DNA of 64,000 nt from UBA685 sp049890115 (GTDB taxonomy: Bacteria; Pseudomonadota; Alphaproteobacteria; Puniceispirillales; Puniceispirillaceae): the NCBI GenBank assembly GCA_049890115.1, contig JBMHCC010000013.1, positions 11,046 to 75,045 of the forward strand, given 5' to 3'. Under the pieces are notes generated by a model. The model saw nothing but the letters and a program-made list of their open reading frames with translations. It ran no database searches and was not told where the DNA came from. A program made the translations under genes and the position numbers. Of the stretch, positions 17,325 through 26,101 are shown in pieces; positions within the stretch are counted from its first letter, which is position 1; each line of letters starts with the position of its first letter.

Positions 17325-17963
17325 TTAAATTAATTCCTTAACTTGTTGAATTATATCATCAAACATTTCTTCTGTAAGGCGGTTTGTTTGCACATTATAG
17401 CGTGAACAATGATAGCTATCTATCATGATGATATCAGCTGTCATCTGATGCTGTGCGCCATGCGAAAATGGAAAATCTGCTTGTTTGCCATGAAAGGTTT
17501 TAACCATCGCCTGATGCGCTATCCGGCCCAAGGCTAGGATCACTTTTAGTCCTGTCAACGCTTTGATTTCATCAAGCAGATAGCTATCACGGCACATATT
17601 TACTTCATCGGCTGTTGGTTTATTTTGCGGCGGCACACATTTCACCGCATTAGTGATGCGCACATTATGTAATCTTAGGCCATCTTCTTTATGTTTTTGG
17701 TAATCACCTGATGCCAGATTATGACGTAATAACGCATCATAAAGTGTGTTACCGGCAAAATCCCCAGTAAAGGGGCGACCTGTTGCATTTGCCCCACGTA
17801 AGCCAGGTGCCAGCCCAACAATCAAACATGCGGCATCACGGCTACCAAAAGACGGGACAGCCCCGTTATACCAATCAGGATGCGCCTTTTTGTGATCAGA
17901 AATAAACTGATAGAGGCGCGGGCATTTCTGGCAATCTTTTGGCGCGATATAGTCAAGTGTCAT
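17325..17963 (-). CDS. Family 5 uracil-DNA glycosylase (UDGb type)
   Basis: A 212-residue DNA glycosylase of the Fe-S UDG superfamily. Motif A is GLAPGLRGANATGRPFTGD (about residues 50-68). Motif C is SYHCSRYN, with Cys where many relatives have Pro. Cysteines in DCQKCPRL near the start, with NAVKCVPP and MCRDSYL later, are the probable Fe-S ligands. It removes uracil and other deaminated bases. Its ATG overlaps the stop of the upstream NYN gene by 4 bases, which suggests translational coupling. It is convergent with smpB, with only 3 bases between the ends. Confidence 0.9.
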   Translation of the reverse strand: MTLDYIAPKDCQKCPRLYQFISDHKKAHPDWYNGAVPSFGSRDAACLIVGLAPGLRGANATGRPFTGDFAGNTLYDALLRHNLASGDYQKHKEDGLRLHNVRITNAVKCVPPQNKPTADEVNMCRDSYLLDEIKALTGLKVILALGRIAHQAMVKTFHGKQADFPFSHGAQHQMTADIIMIDSYHCSRYNVQTNRLTEEMFDDIIQQVKELI

Positions 17964-18490
17964 GAATGTGTGGCAGTTCTGGTTATGGTTGATGCAATAT
18001 CTTCTAATTCAATGAAATGGTCAGCCTTACGACGCAACGCATCTGCAACCATGACAGGATGGGTGCGCATAGATGATACAACTGTCACTTTCACACCAAG
18101 ATCTTGAACCTCTTGTAATAGCCGACAGAAATCGCCATCACCTGAGAATAAATAGGCATGTTCGATATGCGGCGCCAATTTCAGCATATCAAGTGCCAAT
18201 TCCATATCCATATTGCCTTTGATGCGTTTTTTACCTGTCGCAGGATCCATAAATTCGCGTGTTTGTTTTGAAACGACCTGATAGCCATTATAATCAAGAA
18301 AATCGATCAATTTGCGGATAGGAGATGGCTCATTCGGATCAGGCAAAGCTGTATAATAATAAGCTCTTACCATATCGCCTTTATCGTCAAAATAACTAAG
18401 CAATTTTAAGTAATCGATGTCCAAATCAAGTAATTTGGTTGTGGCGAAAAAATTAGAACCATCAATAAATAAAGCAGAGCGTTCTTTCAT
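17960..18490 (-). CDS. NYN domain (LabA/DUF88-like) protein
   Basis: A 176-residue single-domain NYN protein of the PIN-like nuclease fold. Conserved acidic positions appear in LFIDGSNFF, KGNMDMELALDML and YLFSGDGDFCRLL, the expected metal-binding cluster. The family includes LabA and proposed RNases, but substrates are mostly unknown. AAGGGA precedes the ATG. The stop overlaps the start of the family 5 UDG. It is divergent from folK across a 137-base AT-rich gap containing an inverted repeat. Confidence 0.88.
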   Translation of the reverse strand: MKERSALFIDGSNFFATTKLLDLDIDYLKLLSYFDDKGDMVRAYYYTALPDPNEPSPIRKLIDFLDYNGYQVVSKQTREFMDPATGKKRIKGNMDMELALDMLKLAPHIEHAYLFSGDGDFCRLLQEVQDLGVKVTVVSSMRTHPVMVADALRRKADHFIELEDIASTITRTATHS

Positions 18491-18497
18491 TTTTAAA

Positions 18498-18563
18498 ATT
18501 CCCTTAAATAATAGTGATTTGTACGAAATAACTTTTGTTGTAATAGTCTGATTATTAGGGAAT
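18498..18563. repeat. Interrupted inverted repeat in the NYN/folK divergent region
   Basis: ATTCCCT plus AATAAT (18498-18512, split by 2 bases) mirrors ATTATTAGGGAAT (18551-18563) over a 38-base spacer. The position between divergent genes fits a regulator-binding pair or DNA-looping site, but the AT-rich context makes chance possible. Confidence 0.3.
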
Positions 18564-18627
18564 AAATAGGTGCTGTCTAGCTACCAAATGTTGGTGGTTT
18601 CATTTTCACATGGCTAAGGGGTCGATG

Positions 18628-19125
18628 ATGCATAATGCACTTATTGCGATTGGCGGGAATTTGGTTGCTGATGGCTTTGCCACAATCGAAGATGTCTTAT
18701 CAGCAGCGATTTCTGATCTGGCACAATGTGACCTTAAAATCATCGCGCAATCTGGCTGGTTTGAAACAGCACCTGTGCCAATTTCTGATCAGCCTTGGTT
18801 TGTGAATGGTGTGTTGCAGGTTGAAACAAAACTTAGCGCCATTGCGTTATTACACGAATTACATCGCATTGAGGCTGAGTTTGGCAGGATAAGGTCAGTG
18901 CGAAATGAGGCACGTATCCTAGACCTCGATTTGATTGATTTTGACGCCAAAATTGAAGATAGCGAGGCCATCACAATCCCGCATCCGCGCATGCATCACC
19001 GTGCCTTTGTGTTGTTGCCACTTAGCGATATTGCACCTGATTGGCAGCATCCTATATATAATAAATCGCTATCACAGCTAATATCTGAGATGCCAGAAGG
19101 GCAGGAAATCAGGCGTAAATCATAA
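18628..19125 (+). CDS. folK: 2-amino-4-hydroxy-6-hydroxymethyldihydropteridine diphosphokinase
   Basis: A protein of about 165 residues that pyrophosphorylates the pterin precursor of folate. It shows IAIGGN at the start, PWFVNGVLQVET and the HPPK signature RNEARILDLDLIDFD followed by IPHPRMHHRAFVLLPL. The ATG at 18628 is preferred because AAGGGG lies 6 bases upstream; earlier in-frame ATGs at 18610 and 18625 are possible. Folate supply fits the tetrahydrofolate-dependent sox and DMGDH enzymes nearby, though they are not cotranscribed. Confidence 0.94.
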   Translation: MHNALIAIGGNLVADGFATIEDVLSAAISDLAQCDLKIIAQSGWFETAPVPISDQPWFVNGVLQVETKLSAIALLHELHRIEAEFGRIRSVRNEARILDLDLIDFDAKIEDSEAITIPHPRMHHRAFVLLPLSDIAPDWQHPIYNKSLSQLISEMPEGQEIRRKS

Positions 19126-19174
19126 TTCTCTTGCCTATTTTGGTAAGTTTTGCTAGAGAGATGAGCCTTGCCAG

Positions 19175-19197
19175 ATGGTCGCTTTATCGCAGACCAT
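19175..19197 (+). promoter_or_regulatory. Hairpin in the rpoZ upstream region
   Basis: ATGGTC (19175-19180) pairs perfectly with GACCAT (19192-19197) over an 11-base loop, 45 bases before the rpoZ ATG. There is no T-run, so it is not an obvious folK terminator; it may be a 5' UTR fold or an operator. Confidence 0.3.
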
Positions 19198-19242
19198 ATT
19201 AGAGCATGACCACAAGCATATCTGTTTCATAGGAGCTGTTAC

Positions 19243-19659
19243 ATGGCACGCGTTACCGTTGAAGATTGTATTGAAAAAATTCCTAATCGCTTTGATTTGG
19301 TGTTAACAGCCGCTCAGCGTGCGCGTTCAATTCAAAAAGGTGAATTGCTAACCATCGACCGTGATAATGACAAAAACCCTGTCGTAGCGTTACGTGAAAT
19401 CGCAGCTGAAACCGTTGAACCTGATCGTCTGAAAGATTCGATTGTCAAAGGCATGCAGCGCCTGAACCAGAATGAAGAGCGCGTTATTGATGATGATGCC
19501 ACTGAAATGGCAAAAATTGACCTAGAAGAAATGGTCGGTGCCACATCAGATGCGGCATTTGATGATGCTGGCATGCAGGTTGGGTCATTCGAACAGGCAT
19601 CAGATGAGCCATCAGGCTTTGAAGATGTTGACCTTGTCACGCTAGAAGGTGATGATTAA
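19243..19659 (+). CDS. rpoZ: DNA-directed RNA polymerase subunit omega
   Basis: A 138-residue omega subunit that helps assemble the beta-prime subunit and, in proteobacteria, contributes to ppGpp binding. The N-terminal core MARVTVEDCIEKIPNRFDLV and ARSIQKGELLTI is canonical. The C-terminal third is a long acidic tail (VDLVTLEGDD at its end), as in other alphaproteobacteria. TAGGAG lies 8 bases before the ATG. The ppGpp synthetase/hydrolase gene follows after 69 bases. Confidence 0.96.
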   Translation: MARVTVEDCIEKIPNRFDLVLTAAQRARSIQKGELLTIDRDNDKNPVVALREIAAETVEPDRLKDSIVKGMQRLNQNEERVIDDDATEMAKIDLEEMVGATSDAAFDDAGMQVGSFEQASDEPSGFEDVDLVTLEGDD

Positions 19660-19728
19660 TCCTGAAATCGCATAAAGGGCAAGGTCACGGCTTTGCTGCT
19701 AAGTTGAGAACAGGAAACCTTACTACAA

Positions 19729-21855
19729 ATGCAAAATGCGTTTGAAGATCTCGTAAGCCGTATAAGAGCCTATGATCCAGGCATTGATGAGGAGCGCCTA
19801 TGGTCTGCCTTTGATTTAGGTCAAAAGGCTCATGACGGTCAGCTCCGTGCCTCTGGTGAGGCTTATTTCACCCATCCCATTTCGGTCGCTCAGATCTTAG
19901 CAGATATGCATCTAGATCTTGATACCATTATCACAGCCTTGCTGCATGATACGGTTGAAGATTGTGATGTTACGCTAGAGCAAATTGAAAGCTTATTTGG
20001 CCAAGATGTCCGCTCATTGGTAGATGGGGTTACCAAATTAACGCGCATTGAATTGCAGTCTGAAGGCACCAAACAGGCCGAAAATCTGCAAAAATTAGTT
20101 GTCGCAATGAGTCGTGATATCAGGGTGTTGCTGGTCAAGCTGGCAGACCGCACCCATAATATGCAAACGATTGAATCATTTGCAAGAGAAGATAAAAAAG
20201 CCCGCATCGCAACTGAGACAAGAGATATTTATGCGCCGCTAGCAGAGCGCATCGGTGTGACCTATTTGCAAAGAGAGCTAGAAGATAGAAGTTTTCTGGT
20301 TCTTGACCCTTCTATGCGGCAATCTATCATCACGCGCCTTGAATTTCTGGCTGATGAGACCGAGAATATTATCCCGCGTATTTGTCAGGAACTGACAGCT
20401 GTGGTGAATAAGGGCGGCATTGAATGTCAGGTATTTGGTAGACGCAAATCACCTTATTCAATTTGGCGCAAAATGCAGACGAAAAACGTCACCATGGAAC
20501 ATTTAGCTGATGTGATGGGGTTTCGTCTGATCGTGCCAAGCGAAGAAGATTGTTACAAGGCACTTGGCTTGATACATCGCGCTTATCCTATGGTGATGGG
20601 GCGGTTTAAAGATTATATTTCAACCCCAAAACGTAATGGCTATCGGTCTATTCATTCAGGCGTGATTGGCCCGATGAACCGAAAAATTGAGATTCAGGTT
20701 CGCACAGCTGAAATGCATGATACAGCTGAAAGAGGGGTGGCAGCACATTGGAGCTATAAGGCGAATGGCAAAGAAAGCGCTATCCCAGAATATGGCTGGA
20801 TCCAAGATCTGATTAGCTTAATTGAAATGGATTCAGGGGCCCAAGAATTCCTAGAGCATACCCGTCTTGAAATGTATGAAGATAAGGTTTTTTGCTTTAC
20901 CCCACGTGGTGATTTAATCGCACTGCCAAAAGGGGCTACAGCTATTGATTTTGCTTATAATTTGCATTCCAAGATAGGTGATAAATGTGTTGGTGTGGTG
21001 ATTAACCAGAAAAACCGCCAACTTGCCACAGAATTGCAAAATGGTGATCAGGTACAAATTATCACTGATAAGGATGCTAAACCAAAGGCTGAATGGGAAG
21101 CTTTCGTCAAGACAGGTCGTGCCAAATCAGCTATTAAACGCTTTGTCAGACAGACAAAATTAATTGAATTTAGCCGCGTTGGCAGAGCCTTGCTAGAACG
21201 TGAATATCGCCACCATAATGAAAGCTTTAATGAGGCTCAGATAGAACAAAGCTTGTCTGTGTTTGGCCAGTCAAAACTAGAAGAGCTCTATGCTGATTTA
21301 GCAGAAGGACGGCGCAAAGTTAGTGATGTTTTTTATAAAATATTCCCTGAAAGCAAGGTTGAAACTATAGAAAAATCTGAAACCGCATCAAAGCAGCTAG
21401 ATGTTGCTAGTAGTTTCGAGATTTCGGATGCAGTCGAGGGTATGGCAGTCCATGTTGCCAAATGTTGTTATCCACTTCCTGGCGAGAATGTGGTTGGTAT
21501 TGTCACAACAGGCAAAGGCATAACAGTTCACGGGCGTGATTGTACAACTTTGCGAAAATTTGTCGAAGCACCTGAATTATGGCTTGATGTACAATGGAAC
21601 AGACAAGAAGTCAGAAACCAGATTGTCAAAATCAGGGCCACCTTAATTCATGAGCCTGGTGCCTTAGCCGCCTTATGTGCTGGTATTGGCCAGCTAGATG
21701 CGAATATTACCAATATTCAATCTCTGACAAGAGACGAGGATTTCTTTACCTTTTTAGTTGATGTTGAGGTTCGAAATTTAGAGCATAGCAAATCAATTCT
21801 TGCGGTGCTTGGCTCAAACAAATATGTTGAGTCAGTGTCTCGCCATACGTTGTAA
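19729..21855 (+). CDS. rsh: Bifunctional (p)ppGpp synthetase/hydrolase
   Basis: A 708-residue RelA/SpoT homologue. Domains in order: HD hydrolase (ALLHDTVEDC with a later KLADRTHNM), synthetase (FGRRKSPYSIWRKM, MGFRLIVPSEEDCY and KRNGYRSIHSGV), TGS (VFCFTPRGDLIALPKGATAIDFAY), a zinc-finger region (HVAKCCYPLPGENVVGI) and a C-terminal ACT domain. Hydrolase and synthetase motifs are both intact, so it is a bifunctional Rsh. The rpoZ-rsh adjacency matches other alphaproteobacteria and E. coli rpoZ-spoT. Confidence 0.96.
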   Translation: MQNAFEDLVSRIRAYDPGIDEERLWSAFDLGQKAHDGQLRASGEAYFTHPISVAQILADMHLDLDTIITALLHDTVEDCDVTLEQIESLFGQDVRSLVDGVTKLTRIELQSEGTKQAENLQKLVVAMSRDIRVLLVKLADRTHNMQTIESFAREDKKARIATETRDIYAPLAERIGVTYLQRELEDRSFLVLDPSMRQSIITRLEFLADETENIIPRICQELTAVVNKGGIECQVFGRRKSPYSIWRKMQTKNVTMEHLADVMGFRLIVPSEEDCYKALGLIHRAYPMVMGRFKDYISTPKRNGYRSIHSGVIGPMNRKIEIQVRTAEMHDTAERGVAAHWSYKANGKESAIPEYGWIQDLISLIEMDSGAQEFLEHTRLEMYEDKVFCFTPRGDLIALPKGATAIDFAYNLHSKIGDKCVGVVINQKNRQLATELQNGDQVQIITDKDAKPKAEWEAFVKTGRAKSAIKRFVRQTKLIEFSRVGRALLEREYRHHNESFNEAQIEQSLSVFGQSKLEELYADLAEGRRKVSDVFYKIFPESKVETIEKSETASKQLDVASSFEISDAVEGMAVHVAKCCYPLPGENVVGIVTTGKGITVHGRDCTTLRKFVEAPELWLDVQWNRQEVRNQIVKIRATLIHEPGALAALCAGIGQLDANITNIQSLTRDEDFFTFLVDVEVRNLEHSKSILAVLGSNKYVESVSRHTL

Positions 21856-21888
21856 CAACGTTCCTCCTATTAGTGAAATAATGTCACG

Positions 21889-22515
21889 ATGTTCAAACGC
21901 CGCCAGTCCAGTATTTGGCATAAAATAAGTGGTTTTCTTTGGCCTAAAAAAGGGTTTCAAAGGTCATTTATCTATATCAAAGAACGCCTTATGCGGATGC
22001 CTGGCTCGACGCATTCACTTGCCATTGGTGTCGCCTGTGGTGCTGCTGCATCTATGACACCTTTTTTAGGGTTTCACTTTGGCCTAGCAGCTTTTATGGC
22101 TGTTATTTTACGTGGCAATCTTGTCTGTTCTGCTATTGGCACAATCATTGGCAATCCTTGGACGTTTCCCTTTATCTGGAGCCTTGATATTTGGATTGGC
22201 AAAGGGGTAATTGAACAATTTAACCTTAATGCCGTCTTAATGCTATCATCTCAGCCAGATTTGGGTATTGATATGGGGGTGTTTTACCCCTTATCGATTG
22301 GCGGGGTTTTATTGTCAGTTCTGACCTTTCCTTTTTATTATGTATTATCTTATTATGTGGTGCAAAGCTGGCGTTCTCACCGGATGAAAAGGCTTGAAAA
22401 AAAGCGTGCTGAAAAATTGGCAGCAGATAGAGTTGAGAAAGCACGCCAGATTGACGCTGTGCAGCCGCCCTCTATGTTACATAATGAGCAACAAAATAAT
22501 GAGAGGGCGCAATAG
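21889..22515 (+). CDS. DUF2062 domain membrane protein
   Basis: A 208-residue membrane protein with the DUF2062 core: HSLAIGVACGAAASMTPF, GFHFGLAAFMAVILRGN and GTIIGNPWTFPFIW, then a hydrophobic segment (about 145-165) and a basic, charged tail (HRMKRLEKKRAEKLAADR). The function of the family is unknown. It lies between rsh and pdxJ, 3 bases before the latter, and is probably in that operon. Confidence 0.85.
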   Translation: MFKRRQSSIWHKISGFLWPKKGFQRSFIYIKERLMRMPGSTHSLAIGVACGAAASMTPFLGFHFGLAAFMAVILRGNLVCSAIGTIIGNPWTFPFIWSLDIWIGKGVIEQFNLNAVLMLSSQPDLGIDMGVFYPLSIGGVLLSVLTFPFYYVLSYYVVQSWRSHRMKRLEKKRAEKLAADRVEKARQIDAVQPPSMLHNEQQNNERAQ

Positions 22516-22518
22516 GTA

Positions 22519-23286
22519 ATGTCACAGCATTCATTCAATCATAATCTGCGTCTAGGCGTTAATATCGACCATGTGGCAACCTTGCGCAATGCCAGAGGTG
22601 GCAGTCACCCTGATCCTGTTTCAGCTGCTTTATTAGCCCAAAAAGCAGGGGCAGATGGCATTACCATTCATTTGCGTGAAGATAGGCGCCATATCCGTGA
22701 TGCTGATGCCATTGCCGTAAAACAAGCCATTGAAGTGCCGCTCAATTTTGAAATGGCGGCCACAGATGAGATGACAGATTTTGCCCTGACGTTACAGCCA
22801 AATGCCTGTTGTATCGTCCCTGAAAAAAGAGAAGAGGTGACAACTGAAGGTGGGCTGGCAGTGGCTGGTCAACAAGGCAGGCTTGCCCCTCTATTTGATA
22901 AAATCAAAGCAGCTGATATCAGATTATCGCTTTTTATTGAAGCAAGTGAAAATGAGATTAGAGCAGCTGCTGAGATGGGTGCTGATATTATCGAGCTTCA
23001 TACGGGCACCTATTGTCATGCTGCAGCAGGTGCGGCGCGCAATGCTGAATTACTGCGTTTGCAACAAGCTGCTAGCCTTGCTCGTTCGCTTGGCCTTGAG
23101 GTGCATGCTGGTCATGGCCTTGATTATGAAACTGTGGGCGATGTTGCCGCTATTCCAGAAATGCATGAATTAAATATTGGTCATTTTCTCATGGGTGCCG
23201 CCTTATTCACAGGTTTGGAAGAAAGCATAAAAACAATGCGCTCTCAGATGGTCAAAGCCCGCAAAGCCATAAGAGGCTTATCGTGA
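22519..23286 (+). CDS. pdxJ: Pyridoxine 5'-phosphate synthase
   Basis: A 255-residue TIM barrel that closes the pyridoxine ring from 1-deoxyxylulose 5-phosphate and aminoacetone phosphate. It shows LGVNIDHVATLRNARGG, HLREDRRHI, CIVPEKREEVTTEGG and EVHAGHGLDYETV. Its substrate deoxyxylulose phosphate is shared with the isoprenoid route represented by dxr in this window. It overlaps acpS by 4 bases. Confidence 0.96.
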   Translation: MSQHSFNHNLRLGVNIDHVATLRNARGGSHPDPVSAALLAQKAGADGITIHLREDRRHIRDADAIAVKQAIEVPLNFEMAATDEMTDFALTLQPNACCIVPEKREEVTTEGGLAVAGQQGRLAPLFDKIKAADIRLSLFIEASENEIRAAAEMGADIIELHTGTYCHAAAGAARNAELLRLQQAASLARSLGLEVHAGHGLDYETVGDVAAIPEMHELNIGHFLMGAALFTGLEESIKTMRSQMVKARKAIRGLS

Positions 23287-23678
23287 TAATTGGGGTAGGG
23301 TGCGATATTTGCAATCAGACGCGCATTGAAAAGGTCGCAACAAAATATCCTGAGCGATTTATTTCAAAAATTCTAACGAATGCTGAAATGGCACAGATGC
23401 AATCGCGTAGTGACAAGATGGCGTTTCTGGCAAAGAGATTTGCGGCAAAAGAAGCTATCTATAAGGCTATTTCTGCGCATATTTCACCACCGCCTAGCTG
23501 GCATGATGCTGAAATTCTTAATAATGAGGCAGGCCGACCACTTGTCACCCTATCTGAACGGTGTCATAACGCTCTAGGGAAGCTGGCAGGCGGCAATAAC
23601 CAAAACATAGCGTATCATCTTTCTTTATCTGATGATGCCCCTTTTGTTATGGCTGTTTTTATCGTCAGCCAATCCTGA
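23283..23678 (+). CDS. acpS: Holo-[acyl-carrier-protein] synthase
   Basis: A 131-residue phosphopantetheinyl transferase that activates acyl carrier protein. The magnesium-binding Asp is in IGVGCDICNQTRIE and the Glu in FLAKRFAAKEAIYKAI. It starts within the end of pdxJ. The pdxJ-acpS-lepB-rnc-era-recO order is a conserved alphaproteobacterial cluster. Confidence 0.95.
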   Translation: MIIGVGCDICNQTRIEKVATKYPERFISKILTNAEMAQMQSRSDKMAFLAKRFAAKEAIYKAISAHISPPPSWHDAEILNNEAGRPLVTLSERCHNALGKLAGGNNQNIAYHLSLSDDAPFVMAVFIVSQS

Positions 23679-23738
23679 TAGAACAGCTATCTGGTGAATA
23701 GTTACAATAATCCATTTTGAAGATGATAAGGCAAATTT

Positions 23739-24470
23739 ATGGCTAAAAAACAAGAAGGATGGCGCGAAACCGCAAAAACGCTTGGTATCGCTGTTATTAT
23801 TGCTATCACCTTTCGGTCATTTTTATTTGAACCATTTAACATCCCCTCTGGCTCGATGATCCCAACCTTGAAAGTGGGGGATTATCTGTTTGTCTCGAAA
23901 TATTCCTACGGCTATTCACGCTATTCATTTCCTTTTGGCATCATCCCTTTTGAGGGGCGTATCGCTGAAGACACACCAGAGCGCGGTGATGTGGTGGTGT
24001 TCCGCCTGCCTGCGAATGTATCAATCGATTATATTAAGCGTGTGATTGGCCTGCCTGGTGATAAGATACAGGTCAAATCATCTATTTTGCATATTAATGG
24101 TGAACCTGTGCCACGGCGTCTTGTTGGTACGGAGCAAATTAGTACAGGTCTGCGTTCTGTTGAGGCCAAGAAATTTGAAGAAACACTGCCAAATGGGAAA
24201 AGCTATATCGTCCATGAATTAGGTGATTTTGATCGGATGGATAACACAGCTATCTTCACAGTCCCAGAAGGTCATTATTTCATGATGGGTGATAATCGTG
24301 ACCAATCAAAAGATAGCCGCTTCATTGATGTTGGCACTGTGCCTTTGCAAAATATGATTGGTCGTGCTGAAAGGCTGTTTTTCAGCATTGATCAATCAGC
24401 TCGCATTTGGGAAATCTGGAAATGGCCTTTTGCAATCCGCTTTTCACGCATTGGCCAATCTATTGACTAG
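23739..24470 (+). CDS. lepB: Signal peptidase I
   Basis: A 243-residue membrane-anchored serine protease that cleaves Sec and Tat signal peptides. It has one N-terminal membrane helix (about 13-30), catalytic Ser39 in NIPSGSMIPTL, the general-base lysine in DYIKRVIGLPGDKI (about residue 105) and the signature MMGDNRDQSKDSRF. Length is typical. It would process exported proteins encoded here such as BamA and Skp. Confidence 0.96.
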   Translation: MAKKQEGWRETAKTLGIAVIIAITFRSFLFEPFNIPSGSMIPTLKVGDYLFVSKYSYGYSRYSFPFGIIPFEGRIAEDTPERGDVVVFRLPANVSIDYIKRVIGLPGDKIQVKSSILHINGEPVPRRLVGTEQISTGLRSVEAKKFEETLPNGKSYIVHELGDFDRMDNTAIFTVPEGHYFMMGDNRDQSKDSRFIDVGTVPLQNMIGRAERLFFSIDQSARIWEIWKWPFAIRFSRIGQSID

Positions 24471-24518
24471 CTTTTATGAAATTGCTCATAGCAGCTTTAG
24501 TGAGGCAGTGACTATACA

Positions 24519-25187
24519 GTGACAAATCTGGCAAAATTACAGGACAAATTAGGGTATCAATTCACAAATATAGAATTGTTGCGCCTGGCTGTTACCCATA
24601 AAAGCGCCACAGGCCATAAAGGCAATTATGAGAGGCTTGAATTTTTAGGTGACCGTGTTTTGGGACTGGAAGTTGCCTCTGCCTTATTTGCTCATTTCAA
24701 AGGTGATGATCAAGGCGCACTTACCAAACGATTTCATGCTCTTGTTCAACAAAATGCCCTTGCTTCTATTGCACAGTCTCTGGATTTAACCTCACAAATT
24801 ATCACAGATAAAGCCGGTCAAGCCCGCCGACAACCATCTGTTTTAAGTGATGTGGTCGAAGCCATTATTGCTGCTATTTATCTAGATGGTGGGCTAGAAC
24901 AGGCACGCCGCTTCATTTTTGCCCATATAGATATCACAGCCACTACATCAGATGACGCTGATGCTAACCCGAAATCAGCTCTACAGGAGTGGGCGTTGGG
25001 GCAGGGGGCTGAATTACCAATTTACCTGATGGTCACAATGACAGGGCCAGATCATGCGCCGCAATTTGTGATGCGTGCCAGTGTCGCATCACATGGCTCT
25101 GCTGAGGCAAAGGGGCCTTCAAAAAAACTAGCAGAACAAGAAGCAGCTCGTTTATTATTGCGCCAGTTACAGAAAGAGACATTATGA
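24519..25187 (+). CDS. rnc: Ribonuclease III
   Basis: A 222-residue dsRNA endonuclease for rRNA processing. The nuclease signature NYERLEFLGDRVL (36-48) holds catalytic Glu41 and Asp45, with SDVVEAIIAAIYLDGG completing the site. A dsRNA-binding domain covers about 150-220. The start is GTG. It overlaps era by 4 bases. Confidence 0.95.
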   Translation: MTNLAKLQDKLGYQFTNIELLRLAVTHKSATGHKGNYERLEFLGDRVLGLEVASALFAHFKGDDQGALTKRFHALVQQNALASIAQSLDLTSQIITDKAGQARRQPSVLSDVVEAIIAAIYLDGGLEQARRFIFAHIDITATTSDDADANPKSALQEWALGQGAELPIYLMVTMTGPDHAPQFVMRASVASHGSAEAKGPSKKLAEQEAARLLLRQLQKETL

Positions 25188-26101
25188 CAAACGCTTCCCT
25201 AGAAAACGGTACAAAAGCGGGGTTTGTGGCTTTACTTGGCGCCCCTAATGCTGGCAAATCAACCTTGATGAATGCGATTGTTGGCCAGAAGATATCCATT
25301 GTCACGCCAAAGGTTCAAACAACCAGAAGCCGTGTTCGTGGTATTGCTATGGTCGAAAAAAGCCAGATTATCTTTGTTGATACACCTGGTATTTTTAAAC
25401 CAAAAAGACGCCTAGATAGAGCTATGGTTAGTGCGGCTTGGCAAGGGGCAGATGATGCTGATATCTTGCTATTGCTTCATGATTGTGCACGCAAAAAGAT
25501 TGATGATGACACATTGGCAATTATTGCAGACTTAAAAAAATTAGGCAGGCCAGTGGCTCTTGTCTTGAATAAAATTGATCTAGCAAGCCCTGAACAATTA
25601 TTATCGCGCACCAAAGAGATCTCACAAATGCTAGAATTTGAGCAGATTTTTATGGTCTCAGCACAAACCCAAAATGGTCTTGATGATTTGCAAAATTGGC
25701 TGGCAGCTAAAGTACCGAACGGCCCTTATTTATTTGACCCTGATGATTTATCAGATTTGCCGATGCGCCTGATGGCAGCTGAGGTGATGCGTGAAAAATT
25801 ATTTTTGAATCTGCATCAAGAATTGCCCTATCAGCTCACTGTTGAGACTGAAAAATGGCTTGATAAAGAAGATGGTTCGATTGAGATCAGATTAACCATT
25901 TATGTCGCACGTGAGGGGCATCGCGGTATTGTGCTTGGTAAGGGCGGCCAGACCTTAAAACGCATTGGCACAGCAGCACGCTATGAGCTTCAGGATATTT
26001 TTGATCGTCCTATTCATCTATTAAGCCATGTGAAATATCGCAAAGATTGGATGGATGATAAGGCACGTTATTCAGAGTGGGATTTGGATTTCGATGCCTA
26101 G
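25184..26101 (+). CDS. era: GTPase Era
   Basis: A 305-residue ribosome-assembly GTPase. G motifs: GAPNAGKST (19-27), DTPG, and NKID. The C-terminal KH domain (about 200-300) has VLGKGGQTLKRIGTAAR for binding the 16S rRNA 3' end. It is coupled to rnc upstream, and its stop overlaps the recO start, as in many proteobacteria. Confidence 0.96.
   Translation: MTNASLENGTKAGFVALLGAPNAGKSTLMNAIVGQKISIVTPKVQTTRSRVRGIAMVEKSQIIFVDTPGIFKPKRRLDRAMVSAAWQGADDADILLLLHDCARKKIDDDTLAIIADLKKLGRPVALVLNKIDLASPEQLLSRTKEISQMLEFEQIFMVSAQTQNGLDDLQNWLAAKVPNGPYLFDPDDLSDLPMRLMAAEVMREKLFLNLHQELPYQLTVETEKWLDKEDGSIEIRLTIYVAREGHRGIVLGKGGQTLKRIGTAARYELQDIFDRPIHLLSHVKYRKDWMDDKARYSEWDLDFDA

Noticed and set aside
18928..19241. 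Additional LexA or sigma-54 sites near folK/rpoZ
   Set aside because: No GTTC-N7-GTTC or GG-N10-GC pattern with the right spacing was found; only a short hairpin is supportable.
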